Shown here: one piece after another, positions 1-7,077 of the stretch | How positions within the stretch are numbered: the stretch's first letter is position 1 | Layout of the letters: every line of letters begins with the position of its first letter | DNA from: JADHUC01 sp964617665 | Lineage (GTDB): Bacteria; Planctomycetota; Planctomycetia; Pirellulales; Pirellulaceae | Assembly: GCA_964617665.1 (NCBI GenBank) | Contig: CAZUAH010000242.1 | Span: forward strand, 1 to 20,168 | DNA: 20,168 nt | Direction: 5' to 3' | Notes under the pieces: model-generated | Told to the model about the DNA's origin: nothing | Seen by the model: only the letters and a program-made list of their open reading frames with translations | The model's database searches: none | Made by a program: the position numbers and the translations under genes

Positions 1-189
1 GTGGTTCTATACTGCAAGACCTGCCAGAGGCTGTTCGAGTTCAAAAGCGACGAACTGGTCGATTTACGCAACCGTGTGGCTAACGATCACAGTTTCCGCG
101 TGACCGGGCATCGTCTGATCATTCACGGCATCTGCGACCAGTGTGCCAAATCGAGGCGACGCACGCGACGAAAAGTCGATCTGGTTTGA
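1..189 (+). CDS. Fur-family metalloregulator, C-terminal part (5' truncated by window edge)
   Basis: This is the last 62 codons of a gene that begins before the window; the GTG at base 1 is probably an internal codon. The fragment has the layout of the Fur/PerR/Zur dimerisation domain: a CxxC pair (YCKTC) just after the edge, a beta-alpha-beta stretch ending in a hydrophobic strand, and a second CxxC (ICDQC) about 40 residues later. In this family the two CxxC pairs hold the structural zinc. The DNA-binding winged helix would lie upstream, out of view. The basic tail (RRRTRR) is unremarkable. The metal sensed cannot be told from this piece. It is followed by a small hairpin and 237 bases before the next gene, so it probably belongs to a separate transcription unit from the polysaccharide cluster. 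Confidence 0.75.
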   Translation: MVLYCKTCQRLFEFKSDELVDLRNRVANDHSFRVTGHRLIIHGICDQCAKSRRRTRRKVDLV

Positions 190-190
190 G

Positions 191-206
191 GACCTCACGC
201 GAGGTC
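191..206 (+). terminator. Possible weak terminator hairpin after the Fur-family gene
   Basis: GACCTC and GAGGTC form a perfect 6-bp GC-rich stem around a four-base ACGC loop, starting two bases after the TGA stop at 187-189. The downstream bases are T-rich only in part (TCGTTGTCTGTTTG) and lack a clean U tract, so this is a weak intrinsic-terminator candidate. Apart from this hairpin and the palindrome at 356-381, I see nothing else in the 190-426 gap. Confidence 0.3.
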
Positions 207-355
207 TCGTTGTCTGTTTGCCCCTCCCCTTCTCCATGCCTGCTCTGTGAGGCACCTTTCCAATGTGCCCGCTACAGCAGACTTCCGCGCCACGATCTGC
301 CTCGACTTCCTGTTGCCTTCACCGCTTCGTCGGCACGCCCCCTGATTGGCGCCTG

Positions 356-381
356 ATTGCAGATTGTATACAACCTGCAAT
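356..381. promoter_or_regulatory. 26-bp near-perfect palindrome, likely GntR/FCD operator
   Basis: The two 13-base arms are complementary at every position except one pair (A363/C374). The core, TTGTATACAA at 364-373, is a perfect 10-bp palindrome. Cores of the form TTGTATACAA/TGGTATACCA are known for FadR-type GntR regulators such as the ExuR/UxuR group. The site lies 45 bases upstream of the ATG at 427, which begins a GntR/FCD gene, so autorepression and control of the cluster is the natural reading. TATACA within the core could serve as a -10 element, so that binding would block polymerase; no convincing -35 is visible. If the gene started at the in-frame TTG at 346 the palindrome would be coding, which is a further reason to prefer 427. 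Confidence 0.7.
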
Positions 382-426
382 GGAAGCGCTGATTACGCAA
401 GACCTTTTTACCGGGCGACAGTCCAA

Positions 427-1035
427 ATGACCGAGATCCCTGTCTTCCGTACCATACGCGAACAAATAGCCGATCGCATCCGGGCCGACGTTCTTTCCGG
501 TCGGCTGGCGGAAGGGACGAGTCTGCGGGAGCAGACTTTGGCAAAACAATACGGGGTCAGTCGAGCGCCGATTCGCGATGCTCTGTTGCAGCTCACGCAG
601 GAAGGTTTGCTGATAGCCAAGCCCAACTGTGGAGTGAAGGTGGGGACGGCCTCGTCCGAAAAGATTCAGCCGCTGGTGGTCGAGTTGCGCCGGAAGATCG
701 AAGTGTTTGCGCTACGCAAGGTTTTCGACAAACTCACGGCGGTTGATGTGGACCGTCTCGACGAAACCGTCGAGCGACTACGAGTCGGCTGCGAGAAGGA
801 GGACATCGGCGAGATTGTCCAACACGATATGGCCTTGCATCGCTACATCCTGGAGGCGACCGGCAACGCCGACCTGTTGGCGATGTGGTTGCCGATCGTC
901 AGCCGCATGATGCTCCACTACAGCCGGCATCGCGACATGATGGAAAGCCATGGCGAGCACGCGGCCATCGTCGACGCGATCCGAAAGAGAGACAAGAAGG
1001 CGGCCGTAGCAGCGCTCACTGCAAATATCCAATAG
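427..1035 (+). CDS. GntR-family transcriptional regulator, FadR/FCD subfamily
   Basis: This is a 202-residue cytoplasmic DNA-binding protein. Residues about 7-72 form the GntR winged helix: the segments around LREQTLAKQYGVSRAPIRDA and the GLL turn are typical. Residues about 80-200 are the helical FCD ligand domain. The D-x3-H pair (D134, H138) and later histidines (H164, H178) match the metal/ligand pocket of FCD proteins, which usually bind small carboxylates such as sugar acids. An in-frame TTG at 346 would give a longer protein, but ATG 427 begins directly before the typical N-terminal helix and leaves the palindrome at 356-381 outside the gene. No strong ribosome-binding site precedes it. 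It is slightly short for the family but ends after the expected last helix. It lies 44 bases before the sulfatase and probably regulates the cluster. Confidence 0.9.
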   Translation: MTEIPVFRTIREQIADRIRADVLSGRLAEGTSLREQTLAKQYGVSRAPIRDALLQLTQEGLLIAKPNCGVKVGTASSEKIQPLVVELRRKIEVFALRKVFDKLTAVDVDRLDETVERLRVGCEKEDIGEIVQHDMALHRYILEATGNADLLAMWLPIVSRMMLHYSRHRDMMESHGEHAAIVDAIRKRDKKAAVAALTANIQ

Positions 1036-1079
1036 CGCAATCCATAACTCATGCGGTAACGAGAAAAGGTCGGTTGTTT

Positions 1080-2873
1080 GTGAAACGACTCCTCTTGCTC
1101 CCGATCGTACTCGCACTACTGCTTCAAGCGGCGACGTCGGCGCGCCAGCCGAATGTGATTCTGATCATGACCGATGATCAGGGTTACGGCGATATGTCGT
1201 GTCATGGCAATCCCTATCTGAAGACGCCCAACATCGACGGGCTGTATCGAGAGAGCGCGCGACTGACGGATTTCCACGTCGACCCTACCTGTTCGCCCTC
1301 GCGAGCAGCTCTGATGACCGGTCGTTACTCATCGCGCGTGGGCGTTTGGTTGACTTACGGTGGCCGGCATCACCTGCGTGCTGGCGAAGTTACCATGGCC
1401 GACGTGTTCGCTGGCGCAGGCTACCGCACGGCCATCTTCGGCAAATGGCACTTGGGAGACAATTACCCGTTTCGGCCTCAAGATCGAGGATTTTGTGAAT
1501 CCTTGATCCACGGTGGTGGTGTCGCCGGCGAAGCGCCGGACTACTGGGGCAACGACTATTACGACGACACGTACTTCCGCAACGGCAAACCAGAAGAGGT
1601 CGAGGGCTATTGCACGGATGTCTGGTTCGACGAGGCGATACGTTTCATCGAGCGGGCCAAGGATAGGCCCTTCTTCGTCTACCTGCCCACCAACGCTCCA
1701 CACGGCCCTCGCAATGTTCCGTGGGAATACGTCGAACCGTTTCTAAAAGATCGGCGGATCAACGAAAGCGCCGCTCGCTTCTATGGCATGATCGTCAACA
1801 TCGACCAGAACGTCGGGCGGCTCCGGCAGCGGCTGGCAGAGTTGGATTTGTCGGACAGCACGATCGTGATCTTCCTGACGGACAACGGCGGCACGGGCGG
1901 TGTGCGGCTGTACAACGCAGGAATGAGAGGCTCAAAAGCCAAGGCGTACGACGGCGGCCATCGCGCGGCTTGTTTCATCCATTGGCCGGGAGGCGGGTTG
2001 ACCGAGGGACGCGACATCGAACCGATCACGGCTCACATCGATCTACTGCCGACGCTCATTGAATTGTGTGATCTTCGTTCACCCCATCGCGTCGAATTCG
2101 ACGGTGCGAGCCTCGTGCCCTTGCTGAACGGCAACGCGGCATCCTGGCCCGATCGCACGCTGTTCGTCCATCATCAGGGGCGTTTCGGACAGAAGATCGC
2201 CGACGATCGGCCCATCAAATACAAGGACTATGCCGTGATGACCGATCGCTGGCGTCTGGTGGGGAAGGAACTGTATGACATCAAGGCGGATCCGGGGCAA
2301 CAAGATGACGTGGCATCGGCGAACTCCGACGTCGTGGGCGCACTGTCATGGGCGTATGAAGGCTGGTGGTTCGATATGTCTGAAGATTTCGACAAATATT
2401 GCCCCACGATCATCGGTTCCGAAAAACAGCCACGCACGGTGCTGACCTGCCAGGACTGGCATGGCGAGGTGATTCCGTACAACCAGCAGCACGTACGCGC
2501 CGGTGTCCAGGCCAATGGATTCTGGGATTTGAAGGTAGCACGGGATGGAGCCTATCGAATCAGCCTTCGACGTTGGCCTGAGGAAGCGGGTGAGGCGATT
2601 GGCGCTTTCGTTGAACAAGGCAACCTCGACCCGGCAGAGATCGACGTCAACGCTCGGCTATATCAAATGCCCAGCCGGGCGATTCGCGCGACGCAGGCCA
2701 GACTGAAGATCGGCGCGTTCGACGAAAACAGACCGGTCAAGCGAACGGACAAGGTGATCACGTTCGACGTCGAACTGAGAGTCGGCCGAGTGAATCTGCA
2801 AACATGGTTGACCGACGACGATGGCACGTCGTGGGGCGCCTATTACGTCTACATCGAACTTCAATCATCGTAA
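1080..2873 (+). CDS. Exported sulfatase, formylglycine-dependent (arylsulfatase A-like)
   Basis: This enzyme hydrolyses sulfate esters, probably on a polysaccharide or its oligosaccharides. From the GTG at 1080 the protein has 597 residues and begins with a positively charged, leucine-rich signal peptide of about 21 residues, so it is likely periplasmic or secreted. The sulfatase signature CSPSR starts at C71, the cysteine converted to formylglycine. TDDQ (D32, D33) and TDNGG (D268, N269) supply calcium ligands; GKWH (K122, H124) and PH (H208) are the usual active-site lysine and histidines. After about residue 430 there is a C-terminal extension of beta-strand character, common in planctomycete sulfatases. 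The open frame extends upstream to 885 over the GntR gene, but the signal peptide fixes the start at 1080, or possibly TTG 1074; AAAAGG at 1064-1069 is the likely ribosome site. An FGE maturase is not in view. Confidence 0.92.
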   Translation: MKRLLLLPIVLALLLQAATSARQPNVILIMTDDQGYGDMSCHGNPYLKTPNIDGLYRESARLTDFHVDPTCSPSRAALMTGRYSSRVGVWLTYGGRHHLRAGEVTMADVFAGAGYRTAIFGKWHLGDNYPFRPQDRGFCESLIHGGGVAGEAPDYWGNDYYDDTYFRNGKPEEVEGYCTDVWFDEAIRFIERAKDRPFFVYLPTNAPHGPRNVPWEYVEPFLKDRRINESAARFYGMIVNIDQNVGRLRQRLAELDLSDSTIVIFLTDNGGTGGVRLYNAGMRGSKAKAYDGGHRAACFIHWPGGGLTEGRDIEPITAHIDLLPTLIELCDLRSPHRVEFDGASLVPLLNGNAASWPDRTLFVHHQGRFGQKIADDRPIKYKDYAVMTDRWRLVGKELYDIKADPGQQDDVASANSDVVGALSWAYEGWWFDMSEDFDKYCPTIIGSEKQPRTVLTCQDWHGEVIPYNQQHVRAGVQANGFWDLKVARDGAYRISLRRWPEEAGEAIGAFVEQGNLDPAEIDVNARLYQMPSRAIRATQARLKIGAFDENRPVKRTDKVITFDVELRVGRVNLQTWLTDDDGTSWGAYYVYIELQSS

Positions 2874-2889
2874 CAGCGGAGGAACTATC

Positions 2890-3930
2890 GTGGGAGCAAC
2901 AGAATTCGTCGGTATTGCCTGGGCACTAGTGGCCGCGGTGTTTCTCGGTGTCTTTGCCCTGCCCACCAAGTACACCAAGGAGTCGGAGTGGGAGAACACG
3001 TGGGGGGCGTTTTTCTTCATCGGCATGTTCGTCGTACCGATCATCGTCGCTCTTGCCGCGGTAAAGGGCCTCGCCGGCACTTACGCGGCGGTTCCCCCTG
3101 GCGTGATCGCCGCCGTCATCGCGTTGGGCTTCATGTGGGGCTGCGGCAATATCTGCTGGGGAAAAGGCATCGCAACCATCGGCATGGCTCTCGGTTTCTC
3201 CATCATGATCGGGACGGTGACTTTGTCGGGTTCTTTGCTTCCCCTGTTCATGAGCCATGCCGACAAGGCATTCACGCTTCCCGGCCTCACGATTATCGGC
3301 GGGTTGTTGGTGTGCATCCTCGGCATCGCCGCCAACGGTCGTGCCGGCCTGCTTCGCGAAAAGGCTCAGACGGAAGGCGAGGAGACGCAGGACCGCCCCA
3401 TGCTCAAGGGCATCATCATCTGTCTGGCGGGCGGCCTGTTGGCTTCGGGGTGCAACCTAGCATTCCATGTCGGCACCGAGGTGGGCGGAATCACCAAGAT
3501 CTCCGCGGAACAGTTCAACAATCCACCCTACTTGGCAGGCCTTTCCGTTTGGATGCTCGTCTTCATTGGGGGGGGCATCTCAACCTGCGGTTACTGCGGT
3601 TTCCTTTTGAGCAAGAACAAGACGTGGGGCAAGTTTGCCAACTACACGGTGCGTAACACGGTGTTGGCCACGCTGATGGCAGTGAGCCATTTTCTATGCC
3701 TGTTCTGCTACGGCCTTAGTGCATGGAAGCTGGGAGACCTGGGCACATCCGTCGGTTTTGCGATTTTCGAGGCGCTCTCGATCGTCGTGGCCACCGGCCT
3801 TGGCGTGATGACCGGCGAATGGAAGGGGGCGGGCAAATCGAGCATGAGTTGGATGGGCATTGGATTGGCCATTCTGATTGTCGGCATCGTCATCATCGCA
3901 TTGGGCAATGCCATGATGGCGGGAGTCTAA
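2890..3930 (+). CDS. rhaT: RhaT-family sugar/H+ symporter (L-rhamnose transporter-like)
   Basis: This is a 346-residue inner-membrane protein made of about ten hydrophobic segments, the same length and layout as E. coli RhaT (344 residues). Recognisable RhaT-like stretches include the MWGCGNICWG motif followed by GMALGFSIMIG, equivalent to MWGIGN and GMSMG in RhaT. A charged cytoplasmic loop lies at about residues 157-173. The GTG at 2890 is preceded by GGAGG (2878-2882) at ideal spacing, while the open frame upstream to 2821 only overlaps the sulfatase. RhaT family members import L-rhamnose, and related proteins other 6-deoxy-hexoses or ketoses. Here it probably imports the monosaccharide released by the exported enzymes, which may be rhamnose, fucose or another sugar; specificity cannot be read from the sequence. 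It lies 16 bases after the sulfatase and 10 before the dehydrogenase, so it is part of the same operon. Confidence 0.88.
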   Translation: MGATEFVGIAWALVAAVFLGVFALPTKYTKESEWENTWGAFFFIGMFVVPIIVALAAVKGLAGTYAAVPPGVIAAVIALGFMWGCGNICWGKGIATIGMALGFSIMIGTVTLSGSLLPLFMSHADKAFTLPGLTIIGGLLVCILGIAANGRAGLLREKAQTEGEETQDRPMLKGIIICLAGGLLASGCNLAFHVGTEVGGITKISAEQFNNPPYLAGLSVWMLVFIGGGISTCGYCGFLLSKNKTWGKFANYTVRNTVLATLMAVSHFLCLFCYGLSAWKLGDLGTSVGFAIFEALSIVVATGLGVMTGEWKGAGKSSMSWMGIGLAILIVGIVIIALGNAMMAGV

Positions 3931-3940
3931 GGAGATAAGC

Positions 3941-4963
3941 ATGAAGGCAGCCGTTTATCAAGGCAACCGGACGTTTGCACCGGGCACGAGCGAGCCGATC
4001 GCGCCGGGCTCCGGCGAAGTGCGGTTGAATGTCGCCTATTGCGGCGTCTGTGGCACGGACGTACATATCTACCATGGGGCGATGGATGCGCGAGTCGGGC
4101 CGCCCCAGATCATCGGCCACGAAGCGTCGGCTGAAGTCGCGGAGATCGGCGAGGGTGTTGAGGGCGTTGGTGTGGGCGATCGCGTCGCCGTGCGACCGCT
4201 CAAGTTCGGCATGCCGACATCCTTCGACAAAGGCTGTTCGCACGTGGGCAAGAATCTGAAGTTCATCGGCATCGACACACCCGGAGCCATGCAAAGCTCG
4301 TGGACAGTACCGGCTTACACTCTGCACAGGTTGCCGGACGAGGTATCGCTGTTGGACGGCGCGCTGGTCGAGCCTGTGGCGGTAGCCTGTCACGATGTGC
4401 GATTGGGCGAAGTGGCCGAAGGCGAAAACTGCGTCGTCATCGGCGGTGGCCCAATTGGACTGCTGATCGGTTTGGTGGCCCGCGAGAAGGGCGCGAGAGT
4501 GATCATCTCCGAAGTAAACGCGGCCAGATTGAAGCTGGCCGAAGACCTGGGCTTGGCGACGGTCAACCCGGCCGAGCAAGATTTGGCTGGCGAGGTTGCC
4601 GCATGGACGGATGACGCCATGGCTGACGTTGTGTTCGAGGTCTCTGGATCGGGCGCAGCCGTGGAAGCCATGACCGAACTGCCCAACGTCCGCGGGCGGA
4701 TCGTGATGGTGGCCATTCATCCGCAACCAAAGCCAGTGAATCTGTTCAAGTTCTTCTGGTCCGAGATTCGTATGATCGGCGCAAGGCTGTACGAGCCAGA
4801 GGACTTCGAAGAGGCGATTGCGATGGTTGCGGCGGGACAGCTGCCAGTGAATGCCTTGATCACCGACGTCCAACCTATCGAGCAGACGCAAGAGGTGTTC
4901 CAGGCAATCGATGCCAATCCCCAGGGCATGAAGTATTTGATTCAGTGTGGAGGCGCGACATGA
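3941..4963 (+). CDS. Zinc-type medium-chain dehydrogenase (sugar/sugar-acid dehydrogenase)
   Basis: This 340-residue NAD(P)-dependent oxidoreductase of the MDR family is probably cytoplasmic. Catalytic zinc ligands are visible: C37 in GVCGTD, H60-E61 in GHE, and E144 in VEPVAVACH. The Rossmann dinucleotide motif GGGPIG is at 168-173. The second zinc site found in most alcohol dehydrogenases, a four-cysteine lobe near residues 90-115, is missing: only C99 remains and the lobe reads as a shortened loop. AAGGAGA overlaps the upstream stop and gives a strong ribosome site. The gene ends in a four-base ATGA overlap with the SDR gene, a sign of translational coupling. In this context it may oxidise the imported sugar, or a 2-keto-3-deoxy sugar acid at C4; the substrate is inferred from neighbours only. 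Confidence 0.85.
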   Translation: MKAAVYQGNRTFAPGTSEPIAPGSGEVRLNVAYCGVCGTDVHIYHGAMDARVGPPQIIGHEASAEVAEIGEGVEGVGVGDRVAVRPLKFGMPTSFDKGCSHVGKNLKFIGIDTPGAMQSSWTVPAYTLHRLPDEVSLLDGALVEPVAVACHDVRLGEVAEGENCVVIGGGPIGLLIGLVAREKGARVIISEVNAARLKLAEDLGLATVNPAEQDLAGEVAAWTDDAMADVVFEVSGSGAAVEAMTELPNVRGRIVMVAIHPQPKPVNLFKFFWSEIRMIGARLYEPEDFEEAIAMVAAGQLPVNALITDVQPIEQTQEVFQAIDANPQGMKYLIQCGGAT

Positions 4964-5730
4964 GCGTAATCGAAGAATTCAATCTATCAGGCAAGACTGC
5001 TCTTGTGACCGGCTGCAAACGCGGCATTGGCAAGGCGATGGCCGTGGGCTTGGCGGAAGCGGGTGCGGACATCGTAGGCGTTTCCGCATCGTTGGAGTTG
5101 TCCGGAAGCGAAATCGAAAGAGAGGTCATGGCGCTGGGCCGCTCGTTTCGCGCGTACCAATGCGACTTTGGAGACCGAGAGAAACTGTACGAGTTCATCG
5201 GCCAAGTCAAAGCGGACGTCCCGCAGATCGACATCCTGGTGAATAACGCAGGCACGGTCCTTCGCGCTCCTGCAGCGGAGCATCCGGACGAATACTGGGA
5301 TAAGATCATCGAGGTGAATCTGAACGCCCAGTTTGTGTTGAGTCGTGAATTCGGCAAGGGCATGGTCGCCCGTGGCAGCGGTAAGATCATCTTCACCGCG
5401 TCGCTACTGACCTTCCAGGGAGGAATCACGGTGCCCGGTTACGCTGCCAGCAAAGGTGGCGTCGGTCAGTTGACTATGGCGCTGGCCAATGAATGGGCAC
5501 CGCACGGTGTGAACGTCAATGCCGTCGCGCCGGGTTACATTGCCACCGACAACACGGCGGCGCTGCAAGCCGATCCGGTCCGCAATCCGGCCATCCTTTC
5601 ACGAATTCCGGCAGGCCGCTGGGGCGATCCGGATGATTTCAAGGGGCCGGTGGTGTTTCTGGCATCCGATGCATCCAAGTACGTGAGCGGCACAATCCTG
5701 ACCATCGATGGCGGTTGGATGGGACGGTGA
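4960..5730 (+). CDS. SDR dehydrogenase, KduD-like (2-keto-3-deoxy sugar-acid dehydrogenase)
   Basis: This is a 256-residue classical short-chain dehydrogenase. It has the NAD-binding motif TGCKRGIG (17-24), NNAG (95-98), and the catalytic S148, Y161 and K165 in the YAASK context. The sequence closely follows E. coli KduD, including FQGGI before the active-site tyrosine, NVNAVAPGYIATDNT, and the RIPAGRWG plus DGGW tail. KduD oxidises or reduces 2-keto-3-deoxygluconate derivatives; relatives act on 2-keto-3-deoxy-L-rhamnonate or -L-fuconate in the non-phosphorylating deoxy-sugar pathways. That makes this a likely partner of the enolase-family dehydratase downstream. ATG 4960 is chosen because TGGAGG (4948-4953) precedes it at correct spacing and it overlaps the previous stop by ATGA. 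An in-frame upstream codon at 4945 adds only five residues and lacks this context. Confidence 0.88.
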   Translation: MSVIEEFNLSGKTALVTGCKRGIGKAMAVGLAEAGADIVGVSASLELSGSEIEREVMALGRSFRAYQCDFGDREKLYEFIGQVKADVPQIDILVNNAGTVLRAPAAEHPDEYWDKIIEVNLNAQFVLSREFGKGMVARGSGKIIFTASLLTFQGGITVPGYAASKGGVGQLTMALANEWAPHGVNVNAVAPGYIATDNTAALQADPVRNPAILSRIPAGRWGDPDDFKGPVVFLASDASKYVSGTILTIDGGWMGR

Positions 5731-5745
5731 CGGCCACGCAAACCT

Positions 5746-5771
5746 CGTTCCCAAGCTCTGGCTTGGGAACG
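5746..5771. repeat. Perfect inverted repeat, GTTCCCAAGC hairpin, copy 1
   Basis: An 11-bp perfect stem (outer C/G pair plus GTTCCCAAGC against GCTTGGGAAC) closes on a TCTG loop, 15 bases after the SDR stop codon. The same stem sequence recurs at 5828-5853 with a different four-base loop. I associate this hairpin, from memory, with a repeat scattered widely in planctomycete genomes. At this position it could stabilise the upstream mRNA or attenuate transcription into the enolase-family gene; no U tract follows, so it is not a standard terminator. Confidence 0.75.
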
Positions 5772-5803
5772 CATCCGGCACAGCGAATTCCGCTTGTCGG
5801 CGA

Positions 5804-5820
5804 GCGAAGCAGAGCTTCGC
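5804..5820. repeat. Short hairpin GCGAAGC-AGA-GCTTCGC between the two repeat copies
   Basis: This is a 7-bp perfect stem with a three-base loop, located between the two GTTCCCAAGC hairpins. The three hairpins together occupy 5746-5853 and probably make up one composite repeat unit. The spacer also holds a weaker AGCG...CGCT pairing near 5782-5794. The unit contains no gene: its forward translation runs open into the enolase-family frame and yields an artefactual peptide. Confidence 0.6.
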
Positions 5821-5827
5821 AAAAATC

Positions 5828-5853
5828 GGTTCCCAAGCCGGAGCTTGGGAACC
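5828..5853. repeat. Perfect inverted repeat, GTTCCCAAGC hairpin, copy 2
   Basis: GGTTCCCAAGC pairs perfectly with GCTTGGGAACC around a CGGA loop. The stem matches copy 1 while the loop differs (CGGA against TCTG), as expected for structure-conserved repeat elements. The sense translation across it gives GSQAGAWEP, a peptide I recall as common in over-called planctomycete ORFs, which supports its being a dispersed repeat rather than coding sequence. Confidence 0.75.
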
Positions 5854-5905
5854 AGAAGAAGCCGGGCCTGACGATGACTCTACAGATTTGCGTACACATG
5901 AACAT

Positions 5906-6994
5906 ATGAAGATTTCATCCATAGAAACCAAACTCTACCATATCCCTCTGCCAACCGTATTGACTGATGCCATGCACGGCGAGATGCGGCACTTTGCCGT
6001 GGCGACGGTGCAACTCCAAACCGATAGTGGCGAGCAGGGATTGGGTTACACCTATACCGTTGGCAAGACGGGCGGGTCGGCAACTTATGCGATGCTGCGG
6101 GATGATCTTGTCCCTTCACTCCTCGGCGCCGATCCTCGCTGCATCGAACGGTTGTGGGAACAAATGTGGTGGCGACTGCACTACGTCGGTCGCGGAGGAA
6201 TCGCCTCCTTCGCCATCTCGGCGGTCGATGTCGCACTGTGGGACCTCAAGGCGAAGTTGGCCGATGAGCCGCTGTGGCGTCTTCTGGGCGGCCATACCAA
6301 CCGCGCCAAGGTCTACGCTGGGGGTATCGATCTGGAACTGCCTATGGACCAGCTTGCCCAGCAGACGGAACGAAACCTGGAACGGGGCTTCCGGGCCATC
6401 AAAATGAAAGTTGGACGCGACCGTCTGGCCGAAGACGTCGAGCGGGTGGCTGAGATGCGCAAGCTGCTGGGGCCAGACATCCCGCTGATGGTCGACGCCA
6501 ACATGCGCTGGACGGTCGAACAAGCCATCCGCGCTTCGCACGCCCTGGCGGAATACGACCTGTACTGGCTGGAAGAGCCGACGATTCCCGATGACATCGA
6601 AGGGCATCGACGGATCGAAACCGAAGGGCCGCTACCGGTTGCCACCGGCGAGAACCTGCACACCATCTACGAATTTCAGAAGATGATCGTCGGCGGCGGC
6701 GTGTCGTTTCCTGAGCCCGACCTGTCCAACATCGGCGGTGTCACCGGTTGGCTGAAGGTCGCGCATCTTGCCGAAGCTCAAAATCTGCCGGTAACCACCC
6801 ACGGCGTGCACGACTTGCACGTCCATCTTTTGGCTGCCGTGCCGAACGCATCCTACCTGGAAGCCCACGGATTTGGCTTGGAAGCCTACATCCGCGAGCC
6901 GCTACAGATCGAAGACGGCTGGGCCCTGGCCCCCGACCGCCCTGGTCATGGCGTCGAGTTCGACTGGGAAGCTCTGGAGCAACATCAGGCGTAG
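5906..6994 (+). CDS. Enolase-superfamily (mandelate racemase/MLE) sugar-acid dehydratase or cycloisomerase
   Basis: This is a 362-residue protein with the two domains of the family. Residues 1-125 form the capping domain. The barrel carries the KxK motif at K166/K168 (AIKMKVG), metal ligands D197 (VDAN), E223 (LEEP) and E249 (TGEN), and the D272/H299 dyad. Both lysine and histidine acid-base sets are therefore present, as in dehydratases such as L-fuconate, galactarate or gluconate dehydratase and in 3,6-anhydrogalactonate cycloisomerase. At 362 residues it is shorter than typical L-fuconate dehydratase. The reaction would be sugar acid to 2-keto-3-deoxy acid, matching the neighbouring KduD-like SDR. 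The frame is open back to 5708 through the hairpin repeats, but the family N-terminus MKISSIETK begins at ATG 5906. No good ribosome site is visible; a three-codon ORF (5898-5909) overlaps the start. Confidence 0.87.
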   Translation: MKISSIETKLYHIPLPTVLTDAMHGEMRHFAVATVQLQTDSGEQGLGYTYTVGKTGGSATYAMLRDDLVPSLLGADPRCIERLWEQMWWRLHYVGRGGIASFAISAVDVALWDLKAKLADEPLWRLLGGHTNRAKVYAGGIDLELPMDQLAQQTERNLERGFRAIKMKVGRDRLAEDVERVAEMRKLLGPDIPLMVDANMRWTVEQAIRASHALAEYDLYWLEEPTIPDDIEGHRRIETEGPLPVATGENLHTIYEFQKMIVGGGVSFPEPDLSNIGGVTGWLKVAHLAEAQNLPVTTHGVHDLHVHLLAAVPNASYLEAHGFGLEAYIREPLQIEDGWALAPDRPGHGVEFDWEALEQHQA

Positions 6995-7010
6995 CCAGGA
7001 AACACGCCTA

Positions 7011-7024
7011 TACCGACATCGGTA
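7011..7024. promoter_or_regulatory. 14-bp inverted repeat upstream of first GH29, possible operator
   Basis: TACCGA and TCGGTA flank a CA spacer, in the 83-base gap between the enolase-family stop and the GH29 start and 54 bases before ATG 7078. Two-fold symmetry and position suggest an operator, but the arms are short, the sequence differs from the 356-381 palindrome, and no second copy was noticed elsewhere in the window. Chance is a real alternative. Confidence 0.25.
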
Positions 7025-7077
7025 CCACTTTGCATATTCATCGCCTGCTACGAGCAAATCTACATAGGAGCAGCACC

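Noticed and set aside
885..1079. A 65-residue N-terminal extension of the first sulfatase
   Set aside because: It overlaps the GntR coding region in another frame and would place the signal peptide internally.
3893..4891. A 332-residue open frame on the minus strand opposite the MDR dehydrogenase
   Set aside because: It is rich in His/Arg/Gln, has no recognisable domain, and lies wholly over a convincing dehydrogenase with a good ribosome site and conserved motifs; it is an antisense shadow of high-GC coding DNA.
5746..5853. Repeats considered as a CRISPR array
   Set aside because: Only two copies, each a self-complementary hairpin, with no regular spacers and no cas genes.
5708..5905. A 66-residue N-terminal extension of the enolase-family protein
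   Set aside because: It is the translation of the hairpin repeat unit; the family N-terminus begins at 5906.
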